From NCBI RefSeq assembly GCF_000005505.3, contig NC_016134.3:28223584-28287583 (forward strand): DNA of 64,000 nucleotides, written 5' to 3'. The position numbers were made by a program, and so were the translations under genes. Shown piece after piece: positions 36,452 through 50,503 of the stretch. The stretch comes from Brachypodium distachyon (lineage: Eukaryota; Streptophyta; Magnoliopsida; Poales; Poaceae). The notes under the pieces were generated by a model, which ran no database searches, had not been told where the DNA came from, and was given only the letters and a program-made list of their open reading frames with translations. Positions within the stretch are counted from its first letter, which is position 1; each line of letters begins with the position of its first letter.

Positions 36452-37690
36452 CTAAGCAGAGGGCTCCAAGAGATCACCGACTGCGGCAGCAGAAGCTGAG
36501 CCCTCGTCGCGCTTGATCCCATCCCTGCCGCCATGAATCCTTCGCTGTCGCCTTCCTCTCCTCTCCCTCCACCTGACAACAACATCTCCAGACAATTCCC
36601 CAGCTCCGTCATCATCTCTTCCACCCAAATCAGCGATCGCCTTCCGACCATCAACCCGCCGCCGGTCAGCCGGTCTCCACCGGACCCAAGCGCAGACGGC
36701 GAGCACGGAGAGCAGGACGTACGCGCACCCCGACGCCCACACGCAGAGGCTCCACCTGAAGACGCGCGCCAGGGCCTTGCTCCAGCCGGGGAGCGCCGTC
36801 TGCACGAGCACCTCCGCGCTGTACACCTCCGGCAGCGCCACCGTCATGGCCCTCGGCTGCAGCGAAACCCTGACGAGCCCTGTCCTCTTCTTCTTGTTGC
36901 CTTCTTCCCTGTACTGCAGCACGTCCCTGATCGTAGCGCTCTGGCTCTCGCCCATAAGGCCCGTGGCGAGCGGCACGATCGCCAGCGCCGACTGCGCCAG
37001 CCGCACGGCGCCGCTCTTGTACCTCAGCATGTAGGGCCGCGTCGCCGTCGCGATCGGGACCCCTGTCGCGGCGATCGCCTCCGCTTTGATCTGAATTTGA
37101 AATTCCCCAGGTCAGGAATCAGAGGCACGGAAGAATGGAAGGATTTGGGGGATTTTGCAAAAGGGGATAAGTTGAATTTGGGGGTGGGAATTTCGGACCT
37201 GGAAGACGCCGATCTGGCGGTTGTGGTCGGAGTCGGGGAGGAGAAGCGCGACGGAGACCTTCACGGAGTGGCCGGCGGGGATCGAGGCGGCGGCGCCGGC
37301 GAGGGACACGGCGGCGCTGGGCTGCTGCTCCGTGTAGTCGAAGTAGAGCGGGCGGCGGACGGAGACGGGGCCCTCGACCGAGCAGCGGCGGACGAGGAAG
37401 AAGCCGAGCAGGAGGGACGCGGCGAAAGCGGCGGCCAGGGCGGCGAAGGCGAGCGCCGCGCGGGCGAGGGAGGGCGCGGCGCGGCGGAGGGCGCCGACGA
37501 GGGAGGCGGGCGGGAGGAGCAGGAGGCCGACGAAGGCGGATAAGGCGCGGGAGCAGAGGGAGGCCGAGAGCCCGATGAGCCGGCCCGCCGGGATTGCCAG
37601 GAAGAGGAGGAGGTCGCCGCCGCCGCTGCCCGCCGCGTTTCCTGGCGAGAAGTGGCGGTACGTGGACGGGTGTTGGGGTCCTGGATCCAT
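36452..37690 (-). CDS. Seipin (lipid-droplet assembly protein)
   Basis: Two exons (37690-37199 and 37090-36452) join in phase 0 to 376 residues. Seipin sits in the ER membrane at lipid-droplet contact sites and shapes nascent droplets. Visible are a first membrane segment (ALAFAALAAAFAASLLLGFFLV, about residues 80-105), the luminal start VEGPVSVRRPLYFDYTE, then VPAGH-like IPAGHSVKVSVALLLPDSDHNRQIGVFQ at the splice site. Exon 2 continues as IKAEAIAATG, MLRYKSGAVRLAQSAL and RTGLVRVSLQPRAM, with a second membrane segment (WSLCVWASGCAYVLLSVLAVCAWV). The ATG at 37690 (MDPGPQHPSTY) is the first that gives a normal N-terminus. The C-terminal tail after the second segment is long, basic and Gly/Arg-rich. 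Confidence 0.95.
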
Positions 37691-38982
37691 TGGAGAGAGG
37701 AGAAGCAGCTTGGACCGGGGGATTAATGGCAAAACCTACGAGGCCAAGCTTGCAGAATCGAAGAAGGCTAGTAGCCATGCCGAGACGACTAGGGACACGT
37801 GGAAGGAAGGTGCCACGTTTCGCTCCCATGCATGCCTCCACGCCGAACAGCTTCGTCCTCATACGCCGCTTCACACTCTCTCCAGCCGGCTGACAAGAGA
37901 ACCAACCGCCTAGGAGAGCAACGATGACAGCAAGGACATGTTTATCCTATCAACTCGTGGGCAAGCACGTATTGTACGGCCGCGCTATACGTCCGACGGT
38001 TGTACGACGCTTCGTGGCTGCGAACCGTGGCATGCAAGTTCTGGTAACTCTTTCTTTGCCTAGCCAAAATCCAAGCCCAGGACCAAACTGAAGCCTCAAG
38101 CCCAAGCCCAAGACCAATATGAACCATTCGCGGTCGTTTTCTCTCTTGTGCCCGTGACCCATCGCTGGAATGCTGCGAGTGCTGCCCGTGCTTGTGGTTC
38201 TCCTTCGCAACGCTGTGGAGCTCCTTCCTCGTCTCCGGTCGCCACCGCAACCATGTCGTCGTTGCCTTGGTCGCTGCAGCAACCACGTCGTCCTCATCTT
38301 TGGTCGTCGTTGCTGCCACTGCAGCCATCTCGTCCTTCTCTTGGTCGGTCGCCGGCGGTCACGCGTATAGCAAAGAATGCATGGCTTGTCTTGCTGTGCT
38401 CATCCAAGTCTAAGTCTAAGGAAACGTCGGGCAAGAAATCTGGCTTGCAAATCTGACTTGCAGATTACACCTTTATTTGCAGATCAGCCAGAAAGAGATT
38501 GTGAAGATGGGCCCGCATGTTTTCCTCTCGCATGTTCGTGATGAGAGAGGAAAAGTCATTGAGAAATTCTGATTTTTTTTGCACGTCGTACAGCCGTCCG
38601 ACGTGAAGTGTCGTGCTTGAATCAATTTCGCGTATCATATAGGGTTTTGGTTACCGCCCGGTAACCGCGTTTACCATCTACCCACAGTAAATGTTCTTAC
38701 CGTGCAAAAAATACCGGTTTTGTTTGAATTTTTTGAACTAACGGGTAACCCGTGCAGATTGCGCAGTTAGATTTTTATAATAAAATGATATTTTTATGTT
38801 TATGGTATCTAATATATTCATTTTGTATGCAATTTAGATGCTTATAGTTGGAATTGTTCAATGATTTTTGAAATATTTGATTTGCTACATTTTTTACCTA
38901 CCAAAATATATAGTTATGTAGATGGGTTCAAAATCAATCGATCTGCCAGTTATGTATAGGTGATCTGTACCAAAATTTTCTA
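37691..38982. other. Intergenic, upstream of the seipin gene
   Basis: Presumed promoter, followed by mixed sequence with no recognised gene. Confidence 0.5.
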
Positions 38983-39095
38983 CTCCCTCCGATCCATATT
39001 AATTGTCTCAAATTTGTTCAAATATGGATGTACCTATGTCTAAAAAGCGTCTAGATACATGTAATATTTCGACAATTAATATGGATTGGAGAGAG
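38983..39095. mobile_element. Stowaway-type MITE
   Basis: Ends CTCCCTCCGATCCATATTAA and TTAATATGGATTGGAGAGAG, TA-flanked. Confidence 0.9.
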
Positions 39096-39099
39096 TAGT

Positions 39100-42000
39100 A
39101 TCTAATCGTAAACATTAAAAACCTAAAACCAATTGTAGGTATATTTTAACTTATGTGGATGAACCGATGTATGTAACATAATATATCGTAGATTAGGTGG
39201 TCATTACATGTTTTTGCAGGAGAATTTTTTTTATTAACATTGTGTGCAATACAAAAGTGTTGAGTTTCTATGGGTAACATATGTGTTCTCTGTTTTGTTT
39301 TGATTTGCGGGCAAAATTCATATTTTAGATATTTGAAAAGTTTCATTTCAGACATCGATTATCTTCGTTTAGATTTTTTTATCCTGAGTTATTTTTTGTA
39401 TGCCCATCATCCATTGGCACATATGGCTTTTTCTAAATGGGTTCATAGATTCGATGTATGGTTTGTTTAGTTTGCATTTGGTTTCATGGCTACAGCTCGA
39501 AAGCCGCACATCAGTGCCTGATACAGTTGGTCCGAATACCACGGTACGTCTGGCTATGGCTAATACGTATTTTGGTCGTATCCACCGAGCTTCCCATTTT
39601 GAAAACCAAAAATAATCGTTTACATTGCTCGATTGACTCAATTATTTCGTTCATTCCTCACCTAGCGTTGTGGTGTCAGCAACCGCCTGGTTAGTCTGGC
39701 TAGCTGATGTGGATTAAATTCCCATGACGCTGCTAAAGCTGCCATGAATAAATTCTGGCAAGTTGCTTGTCCTTGGTGTCTTTATCTTTTGGGTCGTCGT
39801 GTGTCTTGAAACAACTCGATCAAGTTTATGTTGTCGGATCGCCGGTTTCGATGGCTTCCCTCCCAATGGAGACATACGGGATTGCTTTCTTTATAGAAAA
39901 AATATTTAGGGCACTAGTACTAATTTTAATTAGCACTTAAAGTTAATCCGTGCACCCTCACGGCGTCCGGCTTACGAACGATTCGCTGTGGAGTACGACC
40001 ACGTACGTGAAATTCAATCGGTCTGGCTGCTACATAAGTGATCTGTATTGAATTCTTAGTATCTGATCGTAACTATTAAAATCTAAAATCAACGGTAGGT
40101 ATATTTTAACTTATCCGATGAACGTGATGGCGTTTTAATCCTTTTATTTTATTGGTGCATTTAATAAGAATTTAGTAAAAATAGTTTCTCTTTTTTCTTG
40201 ACATAGCTTGTTCTTTTTTATCATGCTCATTATATATATTGATTATGTCTTAATTTATTTCAAATGAAATCTCTTACTCCGGACATGCATGATTTGTTGC
40301 TCCGGCTGCTAGAGCGTGTCCAATGGGATCCTCCAAATTGTGCCCCCAAATGGTTTTTTTGTCCGTTTGAGGGGCAAGTGGACATGTGTCCGCCCTCATC
40401 CCCAATGGCAATGGCGTCGCCCAAACGGATAACTACATGTTCGAAAATGTTTTTTTTTTGCATTTTTTGGCTATAGAAAAGTACATACATGTAGGCAAAT
40501 ACTGTTGACATTCTAGTCAAATCAAAATTTCCTCTTTGTATAGATAGAGAATAAATTTTAGGCATCTATCGTTTATCCATTATCGATATTGTGAATGAGA
40601 TATAATCTCAATATAATCAGGTAGAAAGAGCAATTAAATGCGCAACATGTGTCAGCAGTACAAAATGTCAGCGGAAGTAAAATTGAGCCCCTGATTGTTT
40701 AGCCATGTTTGTACGCATGGCCTTGGCATGTCTATGCTTAGTTAATGGCAGAACCAAACTGAGTAAGGGTCACTACTCACCAAGGGGAGCCGGCAGGCCT
40801 GTCGCGCGAGATGCCGAGGAGTGGCCGGGCTGCTCCCGAAATGAATTCTGAACTGAAGTTTTCAGTGCCCGGGCTGCTAGTTTTCAGTGGCGGGGATTCT
40901 CATGGTGCAGATCGTGGTTCTCCAGTGTATAATCTGGTATACGTGATGCTGTTCTTGTTTGAGTACCGTGGGGCGAGGATGTTGGTCATGGAGCAGTTCC
41001 CGGGCGGCGGGGCGGCCGGCATCGTCTGGTTCCGTGTCGCAGGGGTATCTCTAGTGCTCATGCAAGGAGGACTCGAGAGGAGGATTTAATCCGAAAGTAA
41101 TTAAGGTCCTATAGAGATAAAATAGGAAAAGTATTGATTTGCTATCTGGCGTACCAAACGTGGAGTCCGTATCATGTTTTTTTGGATTAGTATCTCCACG
41201 CTGATCGGTTTCCTGATTGGCTTCATATATCTCTTATCGATTGATTAGTTTGTAACTAATATAGACCGTACGGTAACTTTTGTAAAATTTAGACAGTAAA
41301 GTTTCTGCTACTTTAATTAGATGTTAGATAGATGCTACTTTAATTAGATATTAGATTAGATTTAAACGCCTAAAACCAGAATTCGATTCCCATCAAGCTT
41401 TTTTTCACGAAAGTTTGAAATATTAACAAAAAATAAGTGAACACACGTCAAGGCGGGCTGAGTAACTTGACCAGGTACCTAGCCGCTGGGACAATAGTGC
41501 GATAATAGCCGCTGGGACAATGGTGCGATAATAGCCGCTGGGACAATGGCTAACTTGAAGAGTTTCTATCTTGGGAAATCAAATATCGAGTGAGATCTTC
41601 AAAATTAACCAAGAAATCACGTCAAATCTCCGAACCAGAATCCCAAAACCGACTCCAAATAGCCAACTAGCCACAACAATCAATACGGATATGAGAAATT
41701 AGATCTGCGTGTCTAGGCTCATCTATTTAATTACCTTGGCAAAACTTTGCAAACTGCTAGAAGCTAGACAACCGTTTTCAATATTGCTACAAACAGTCAC
41801 ATGGCTCCAGCTCTTTTCCTTATCAGAGATAAGGTGGGCTATAATTATCCGAATATTTGCTTTATCAATTGCATAATTAAGGTCCTTGCAAAGGAAAATG
41901 TATAAGGTCACATATATGGTTCCAGTCGTTTTGCTCTTGATATTGCAAATGGCAGACCATACAAAAAAGATAAAGTACTCGTCTGTGTTTACTATATTCC

Positions 42001-42250
42001 GTATTTTTCTATTTGCAATAAGGCTTATTTCATATATTTTTTCGAAGAAGCAACAAGGCTTGTTGCAAAGGGTCTTTCTGTACTGACACCATCACTTTGC
42101 CGAGAAACTCAATATTAGCTTTGTCGATATCACCACAAATTGAACATGCATAAAACCGATTGAACATGCACACCAAAGCAATTAAGATGAACATAGACTC
42201 GGTTTGAGGACAACCACACCCTCTTTATTTCCTTCTCTCTTCCTCGCTCG
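39100..42250. other. Gene-free stretch
   Basis: About 3 kb with no convincing coding frame. It includes a 26-bp tandem repeat at 41481-41552. The last bases (from about 42245) belong to the duplicated GA3ox segment. Confidence 0.5.
41481..41552. repeat. 26-bp tandem repeat, about 2.7 copies
   Basis: CCGCTGGGACAAT recurs at 41483, 41509 and 41535, with a near-identical spacer (RGTGCGATAATAG). Confidence 0.93.
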
Positions 42251-42344
42251 CCTTCAGGATCAAGCTCCCCGAATCCACTGCCATTAACAAATTTCTCTGA
42301 TATGTAGCACTACCAACCCTCGGATTGTTTCAGCAATTAATTTG

Positions 42345-43045
<701 letters not shown>

Positions 43046-43139
43046 GGGCTTGGAGCGTGGCGGATTAGCACGAGGTAGAGTGGAAACCATTGATTACTTA
43101 CCTGGCAAGAGAGAAAAAGATAAATACTACAGGTCTACA

Positions 43140-46100
43140 GCTTTGAGGAGAAGACGAAGACGATGACGTCGGAAATTAAATGTGGGGGAGGAGAGAAGAG
43201 GAAGGTCTTTAAATTTGGAGCAATGTGGTATGCGTGTACTATATTGATCCGTAGTGTACATAGCTGTATTTACAGCAATGTAATTTATGTCCTGCCAAAT
43301 TAACAAGTGTGCAGCAGGAAAATTGAGCACGTGGGCAAGTGTGTGTATTTCGGCGGTGTTTATCTGATCAAAAAAATTTAGATCCATAAATGGGGACTTT
43401 TCTCTGATCTGAAATTTCTTAGGTCCAAAATTTGTTAGATCTGTAAACTTTGTGTGCATAAAGTCTAATTTCCTAATATATGATCCTAATTTTTTTTGCT
43501 CATGGTTGGAGAAAAAAAGATCACACATCGTAAAAATCTGGTTTCAAAATCTGCTCTCAAATCCGATGGATCGATCAACGCCGTACGTGCTCTTCTCTGG
43601 CAGTTTTCGTATTTTGATTACACTAGCAGTTTGCCCGTGCGTTGCCACGGCACTTTTTTAATGCGCTCGTGGCAGGCGCACAATGGTCGTCACGACCACT
43701 TTGAAAGATGGTCGCAGGCATCATACCGCCGGACTCTGCCGAACTCAATGATTGTGCCATGGTTTCCTCTGTCCTTGCTCTCCCTACACATCCAATGCAC
43801 TTCAGAGCCCATTCTGTTAACTTACCTTTGCACTTGCTTCTGCCTTCAATACATCATAACCATGGGATTTTTGAAGCCGTTCATGCAACTTGAAAATTAA
43901 TCATAGTTGTCACGGTAGAACCATATTGTATACAAGTTGTAAAGGTCAACTGAAATTATCGGATTTGTCATGACTACTGTAAATGCAAAGCACATAATTC
44001 ATGTGAGTATGTAACGGACAAAACCATTCTGATGACTGAATATTCTTAGTATTGCCTTCAGCTCAAGGTAGCATTCGGCAAAAAAAAAATTATCACACTA
44101 AATTACCAATGTTCATTCTGATCGTTATATAAGGTAGATACGGTACCCAATACTCCCATAGACCAAATGGAGTATTAGAGAAGGGCATTCTGGACTTTCC
44201 CAATAAAATTCACCTTGGGTAACATCCAATGCTTGCATATGGAGATAGTTGAAAAGGTCACAACCTTCTTTGATAACTTCATAAATTTATCAACATATCA
44301 TGAGATGTGCATTATACCTGCACGCATAAACCCATTTTAACTTCTATGCAGCAAAGATATACAGTTCTAAATCCATGCTCTTCACAAAAATAAATTTACC
44401 TGAATAGCAGGAAAAAATCTCGACCCACTCAGCGATGGAGCAACTAAAACTGTTACGTCTGATTCTGAAGGTCCTGACTGAATTTTAGCTTCTACCTTTG
44501 ACCTTGACAAACTTTTGATATCCAGGACATTTTTTCAGATATTCAAAAAGAGCTCAACATGAATCAAACATGCAGCAAACAACCAATTTGATGTAAACAA
44601 AAAGATGCAGAAAAGCAAGATGACAATACTACTAAGCACCCAAACATTAGGAAAGCAACAAAAGGTAAAACCTACAATTAGAATAGGGAAATCACTCACG
44701 TTCTGGACATGGAGTAATGCAAGCTTTCCATTGTCACTCTGCATACTGAATCTGGATCATCGCTGCTTTTGCATAGAGGTGGATTTGTGTGCCCTGTGTT
44801 CGTGTCCTGTAGCAATCATTGTTTAGATCGGGGAAGCATTGTGTGCCCAGCACGCGCCGGCAGGGCGGCCGCCGTCCTCGCCCACGCTGACCGCCACCCA
44901 GCACACGTGCCTCACCGCGTCCGCATGGCCGCAGCCTCCCTCTACCCTGCTTGCCACCTCCTAGGCCCTAGCACATGCACCTGCCGCCTCCTTCCTCCCA
45001 GCAAACGCCGACGGGGCAGCGCGCCACCCTCCTCTTGCCTCCCCGCACTCGCCGCGCCGGCCGCCGCCTCTCAGCACACGGTCCCGCTCCACCCTCCTCG
45101 CCCATGCCTTCAGGCCGCGTGCGCCGCTCTTCTCCAAGCCCGCGCCGGTCACCGCCCTCATCCCAGCCTGCGTCGACTATCCGCCGTTGTTCCCGTTGCG
45201 TCCCTGGAACCACCGTCCACTTCCCAGGTCGCGGTCGCCGCTTTGCTCCTGCCATCGGCGAGGTTGAAGAGGGTGGCGGTGCAGCCAAACCCTAGGCGAC
45301 GCTCGTTTCGATCCGTTCGCGTTTTTTTAGGCAGTTTCGATCCGTTCGTGTGCGTGCGGGTCAGAGAGAAGGAGGAAAACATGTTTGGGACTCTGGGCTG
45401 GGCCATTAAGGGTTGCGGTCTTTTGTTGGCCCAGGCGTGCGAGGGTGCGGGACAAGAATTCGACAAACGACGAAAAAGGAGGGTGAAGGGAGCCGATTTT
45501 CGGGCGTCCACTGTTCGATCCCCAAATCCATCATGCGCGCCCTCTCGCCGGCGTTCTCGTTGTGTGATAACGAATTGTACGTCGTGACTAAAAGTTCTTG
45601 TTGTGTGTTAACGCACTAAAATTCAACATGAGGGTGAATTTCTTTTGTTTATCGCAACACTTCCACTTTAATTATTGTTACACTTCTTATTACAGTACTT
45701 CCTTAGTAACGATAGCACTCCCCTTATCCAACTAGAGTACTCCCTCCGTGGTTCTACCTTGTAAGTCAATTTTTTGAGTTTAACTAAATCATAGAAAAAC
45801 CTAAATCTATAAAAAAATAATTAGTAACCGACTTTATTGATTCAAAAAAACATAGAGAAAGGATAAAAAGGGTAAAACATAACCAACAATAAAAATCCTA
45901 ATCTACCCCTAATAATAAAAGGAGTAAGATTTCCGTCATTGGGTTTCGTCCATCGGTGCATTTTTTCGTTTTAGCCCTTCGTTTCTTTAAGAATCAACGT
46001 GTAGTCCTATTTAAGGACGGAACTGGGCTTTTTTGCAAAAATGGATTTACCCCCCTCCTCCTCCCGTGGCCGACGGCCCCCCACGCCCCTCCCCCTCCTC

Positions 46101-47200
46101 GGCTCCTCCAGTGGCCGCCTCATCCTCCCAGACGGCACAAGCAGCCCCCTCGCCCCAATCCGACTCCACTCCTACCTCCCGTGGCCGCCCCGCCGACTAG
46201 TTGCATACAATTCCGAAAAAAGAACATAGATGAACTAACCCCATAGATTTTGAATAACCGGATTGTTGAACGCACAATGTGCCAAGACACAACCCTTGTA
46301 AGAAAGTCTGTCGAATTGCTGATTCGGTCGTAGCCAAACCAACGAAAAAAAAGACAAATATAATAATTCTATATAAAAACCGTGAGATCCGCTAGCTTCA
46401 TGAAGTAGTAGGCCATGTTGACTACGCCGATGAGGATATAGCCGGGAGAGCATTATTCCATATGCCATCATCACCAGGACAAAAACCTCAACGACCCAGT
46501 TTCTTTCTTTCATGCCTTAGGGCTGTGAGTTTGATTAAACTTTTCATGTTTTGATTTCATTTGTTTCGAATTCCTGTAGAATTTTGATATGACATCATGT
46601 TAAATTTCTTGCTTGTTATATTCATGTTTTTTTTTCCAATAAGAGGAATTTGAATTGGGAAAAAGTTACAACATCTAGCAAAAAGCGGATGGAGTCCTGT
46701 GTATGGATAAATATTACTCCAGGATGCACGCTAGGACTTCCAAGATACTCCGACTTTCATTTGTGTTTTAAAAGAAGCCTGTTCGTCATAGCGTCCTGTG
46801 AAACAATTTTGAACACACACCATGTCGTACGTGCCATGTAGTATCGCTGTATCCTTATGCGTACTTTTCATATTTTGTACTCGTTGTACTAGCAGTTGTA
46901 GCGGTACATCCACGGCACGATAAATCGTTCCGTTCCGAGGAACAACGAGAGCCGATGAAGGAGGCGCGAAACACGGGTGTGACCCTCCCACATACGAGAG
47001 CCCACCGAGGGGAAGACCAAACGAGACCGCTGACGTGGCCAAAGCTAATTGGAGAAGTAAACGTCACACGGAACGCCGCCGCCTCGCTTAGTTACGAAGT
47101 ATAGATAATTACGACTAGATATTACTCCTCCGTATTATATTCTGGGGGTTCGTTATAATTTCACCCCCCGTTTCTCCTCCTTTTCCACACGCCGCCGCCC
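43140..47200. other. Gene-free stretch before the GATA gene
   Basis: About 4 kb. A GC-rich block at 44.8-45.3 kb gives Pro/Ala/Arg-rich frames on both strands that look like shadows. A single MITE-like end (CTCCCTCCGTGG) lies at 45742 with no partner. A minus-strand frame at 46.24-46.51 kb with hydrophobic content is unassigned. Confidence 0.45.
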
Positions 47201-47267
47201 GTACGTCGTCCATGCGACTACCCGGAACCCTAGCCGCCGCCTTAGCCTTCACCGCCGACGCCACCGC

Positions 47268-48341
47268 ATGCGGAAGCCGGGGCAGTACGTCTACCTCCAT
47301 GAAGACCCCCTGGCCCTCGACGTCGTCGACGGCCTCGACCTCTCCCCGCCCGGCGGCGGCCTCTGCTCGCCCGACGACCCGCTCGACAAGGTCATGACCT
47401 ACGTCGCTCTCCTCGACGACGGCTTCCTCGAGGACCTCGGCATCGACTGCTCGACGCTGCTGGACGAGGAGTCCTCCAGGAGCGCGCTGGAGGAGGGCGG
47501 GGGCGGCGCGCTGCCGGTTGCTGCTGCTGCCGCCAGCCCCGGCGGGACGAAGAGGAGCGCCCGCGAGGTGTTCGACGGTGTGCCTGGGGCGCCGTCGTCC
47601 ATCCCGGTGTCCACCACGTCCGCCGGCCCGTTCTTGGGGACCCTCGAGGCGCCGGACTTCGGCGAGGACCTGAGCTGGACCGTGCTGCCGAAGCCGCACC
47701 ACCGGCGCACCGCCGCCCGCAGGCGGCAGGTCTGGCCCGTGTCCTTCCCGCTCGCCCTGACGACGTCGCCCGGCCCTGCCGCCGCCGCCCACGACGACAG
47801 CAATGCCAACGACGACGTCAAAGACAAGGACTTCAAGTTGATCAGCCGCTGCAATGTTGGTAAATGCAATGGCAACAAGCGTCGACGCTTGTCAGAGCCG
47901 AAGAAGCGGCAGCGGGACAAGGACAACGTGGAAGACAAAGACTTCGAGTTAGTCGGCTACTGCAATGATGTCGGGGTGGGCAATGGCAAGCAGCGACGCT
48001 CGGCCGAGCCCAAGCAGCAGCTGGACAAGGACGGGCGGCTTAGGACGTGCACCCACTGCTGCTCGTGGCAGACGCCGCAGTGGCGCCATGGGCCGAACGG
48101 GAATGGCACGCTGTGCAACGCGTGCGGCATCCGGTACAAGATGGGCAAGCTTTGTGAGGAGTACCGGCCCTCGACGAGCCCTGAGTTCAGCAGCCTCAAG
48201 CACTCCAACCGCCACAGGAATGTGGAAAAGATCAGGGATCAGAAGATGAAGCAGCTCAAGGTGACGTCCCCTGTGCCTGTGGTGCCGGTGACCCCGGACT
48301 CCAGCGAAGTCCTCCTTCGCATGTGTAAATATGAAACCTAG
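47268..48341 (+). CDS. GATA-type zinc finger transcription factor
   Basis: This single-exon gene encodes 357 residues. It carries one class IV zinc finger, C-x2-C-x18-C-x2-C, with Cys261, Cys264, Cys283 and Cys286 (CTHCCSWQTPQWRHGPNGNG then CNACGIRYK), the standard plant GATA form. Such factors bind GATA sites in the nucleus. The N-terminal half is acidic and has an activation-domain look (LLDDGFLEDLGIDC). Basic stretches KRRRLSEPKKRQR and KQRRSAEPKQQ could serve nuclear import. They lie in a duplicated segment (KDKDF-x-L followed by CN, about residues 184-250). The ATG at 47268 gives MRKPGQYVYLHEDPL. No intron is needed, although many family members have one. Confidence 0.93.
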   Translation: MRKPGQYVYLHEDPLALDVVDGLDLSPPGGGLCSPDDPLDKVMTYVALLDDGFLEDLGIDCSTLLDEESSRSALEEGGGGALPVAAAAASPGGTKRSAREVFDGVPGAPSSIPVSTTSAGPFLGTLEAPDFGEDLSWTVLPKPHHRRTAARRRQVWPVSFPLALTTSPGPAAAAHDDSNANDDVKDKDFKLISRCNVGKCNGNKRRRLSEPKKRQRDKDNVEDKDFELVGYCNDVGVGNGKQRRSAEPKQQLDKDGRLRTCTHCCSWQTPQWRHGPNGNGTLCNACGIRYKMGKLCEEYRPSTSPEFSSLKHSNRHRNVEKIRDQKMKQLKVTSPVPVVPVTPDSSEVLLRMCKYET

Positions 48342-49440
48342 CTAGGCATGGCATGGTGGTCAAAGAGCCATTTTGGTTGATCCATCCTTAGGTCATTAGC
48401 AGGACTACCAATTAGCGGAAAATTCGATCTATCGTCCGTGCATCGGATGAATGATCAGGTCATGCATGCATGTTTTTTTTCTTTTAGATTCTTAGCATGT
48501 TTGATTCGATTTATTTGTTAGTTTTATAAATGGTCAAAGAGCCATTTAGTTTTTGTAAATATTCAGGGTGTAGAACTGTGGCTGCAACGTGGGTTGCAAT
48601 ATGGAACAATTGTTCTTGAATTTCCCTTCGAAATTTGAGTGATTTGGTCTTAATTTGTCTACTTTTGTACTATTTTGAGAACCAAGAGCATCCATGCATT
48701 CTGTCTGACAAATTCTAACCTGGCGTCTTCAAGGGCAGAATCAGCATCTAACCATTGGTACTAGTCGGCACTCGGCACCAACCCCTGCAGTAAGTGATCC
48801 CTTAAAATTAGCTCTTTTTTGTAGCGATTTTCATGTAATGAAGCTATTTTTGTGCTGCTTCATTTGTTGCTCCATACTCGGTAATGTACAGTTCTTTAGT
48901 ACATATGTGTACATCAGTGTATCTGTGCGTCTTTTGCACTTATTCAATCTTCTTTCCCATTTTGTATCTTTGTATATACATCATGACTGGTGAGATGTCC
49001 TATTTGCATGGACGTTTAAGGTATCAGATGTTTGCATTTATTCTTGATCCTTCCATCCTCCATAGTTTGACATTGTTTTGATACTGCTCCATAACAGGAT
49101 AGATCATTATGTGAAATTTATGGTTGGAATTTTTTTTCCCTAGAATACAACAGTTGGAATTTTCCTTTTAGTATTTCTGGCTATACTCTCTGGACTACTG
49201 ATTTATTCATGGCAATGGATCGAGCAATATATTTTCAAATGCTGTTTTTTCTTTTCTTTTTTGTCTCGCTAAATAAGCTACTGGTTTGGCTTATCAATGG
49301 ATGGGAAAATGATGTAGTTTCAGAATCTCTACATTTGTTTCAAGGTAATTAAGGCAAATAAATTTATTTCAGTCACTGATAATGTGCTGAGAGAAAGTTA
49401 CTCAATTTTTGTACAATGTAATATATTCTCCTGATTTGCT
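48342..49440. other. 3' flank of the GATA gene
   Basis: 3' UTR and AT-rich intergenic sequence. No gene recognised. Confidence 0.5.
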
Positions 49441-49441
49441 A

Positions 49442-49535
49442 CTCCTCCGATCCATAAAAAAGTATCGCACACTTTGTACAAAATTTGTTCAAAGTTAGTA
49501 CAAAATGGACGGCACCTTTTATGGATCGGAGGGCG
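49442..49535. mobile_element. Stowaway-type MITE
   Basis: Ends CTCCTCCGATCCATAAAA and TTTTATGGATCGGAGGGCG, TA-flanked. It belongs to a different subfamily (internal GTACAAAATTTGTTCAAAG) from the others. Confidence 0.88.
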
Positions 49536-49539
49536 TACT

Positions 49540-50500
49540 AACTAATGTAATTTTGGCTATGACAGATGGTTTCTGTTGCTGAAAGAAAATAGAAGTAACT
49601 TACTAATGTGCTGGATTACTTAATCAATTTTGCAAATAATGATGGTATTTTTCTGCTTCTTATTTATTTATATGACAGATTGCTTCCATCAATTGTTCAG
49701 TTAGATTATTTTCCAGCATGCGCTTTGAAAGTTCTGCCAATCAGTTGCTGCAAAAGAAGGATTTTCTTAGGAACTATAGTATTTCTCTCAACCAGTTCAT
49801 ATAGTTGATAGTGAAAATTTTAGGTGTTATGGATGTTAAGTTAGACAGGTTGTTTTTTCCTTGGTATCTGGATTGTAATAGCTACTCCTATTCATGCAAG
49901 ACGTTGTTCTCGATCTGGAAAGGTTGATAGCGACCAGAGGAACATGCTCAACTAGCATCGAAACTGACATTCACAGCACGGATCTTCTTTGTTCTGTTCT
50001 TCCTTTCCATGATCTCCGACATTTCTGAAGAAAAAAATCTTCTCCAACCCATGCACGGTGCGACGCAACCGTGGACCCGGCTAACAATCGTCCGATCCAT
50101 GTGATGCGGGGCTTCAGCTTCGGGCCACATCAAACCCAAACCTCAAAATCCTTGAATTGGGTAAAGCGTTGGCTCTTATTGCACAAACCATGTTTGCCTA
50201 AGGCCTTTTCGCGTGGCACGGCAAGTTTTTTTTTTTCCGAAGGCCTTTTCTCGGGGTTTTGGCGGAGCCTTTGCCGCGGGCATTTTCCAGTCTCGGCAAA
50301 AAAAAAGCATAAGGCAGATGAATTCGATGGCATTTCTTTTACCCTAGGCCACGACGCTCGACAAAGAGAAAAATAAAATAAAAAAGCAGTCCACCGCTCT
50401 CCGCGCCCCACAGGCTGCGAGCCGCTGGAGGCTGGACGCTGAGGAAGAGGGGGCTGGTGGCCGCCGCCAGGCCCGCCACAGTCGTAGGAGAAGAAATCTG
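49540..50500. other. Gene-free stretch between two MITEs
   Basis: No coding frame recognised. Confidence 0.5.
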
Positions 50501-50503
50501 CTG

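Noticed and set aside
36533..37543. 336-codon plus-strand frame opposite the seipin gene
   Set aside because: Antisense shadow of the two seipin exons. The minus-strand frames match seipin with correct splice sites.
40811..41089. 92-codon plus-strand frame
   Set aside because: No domain, no splice context and no sign of conservation. Treated as chance.
44769..45587. 272-codon plus-strand frame rich in Pro, Ala and Arg
   Set aside because: Frames of similar length and composition are open on both strands here, which is typical of GC-rich non-coding DNA. No motif recognised.
45742..45900. Another Stowaway MITE
   Set aside because: Only one CTCCCTCCG end is visible and no inverted partner was found within 300 bp.
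46235..46513. 92-codon minus-strand frame with hydrophobic segments, considered as an organelle-derived gene
   Set aside because: I compared it mentally with the small plastid membrane-protein genes and found no match. No function can be supported.
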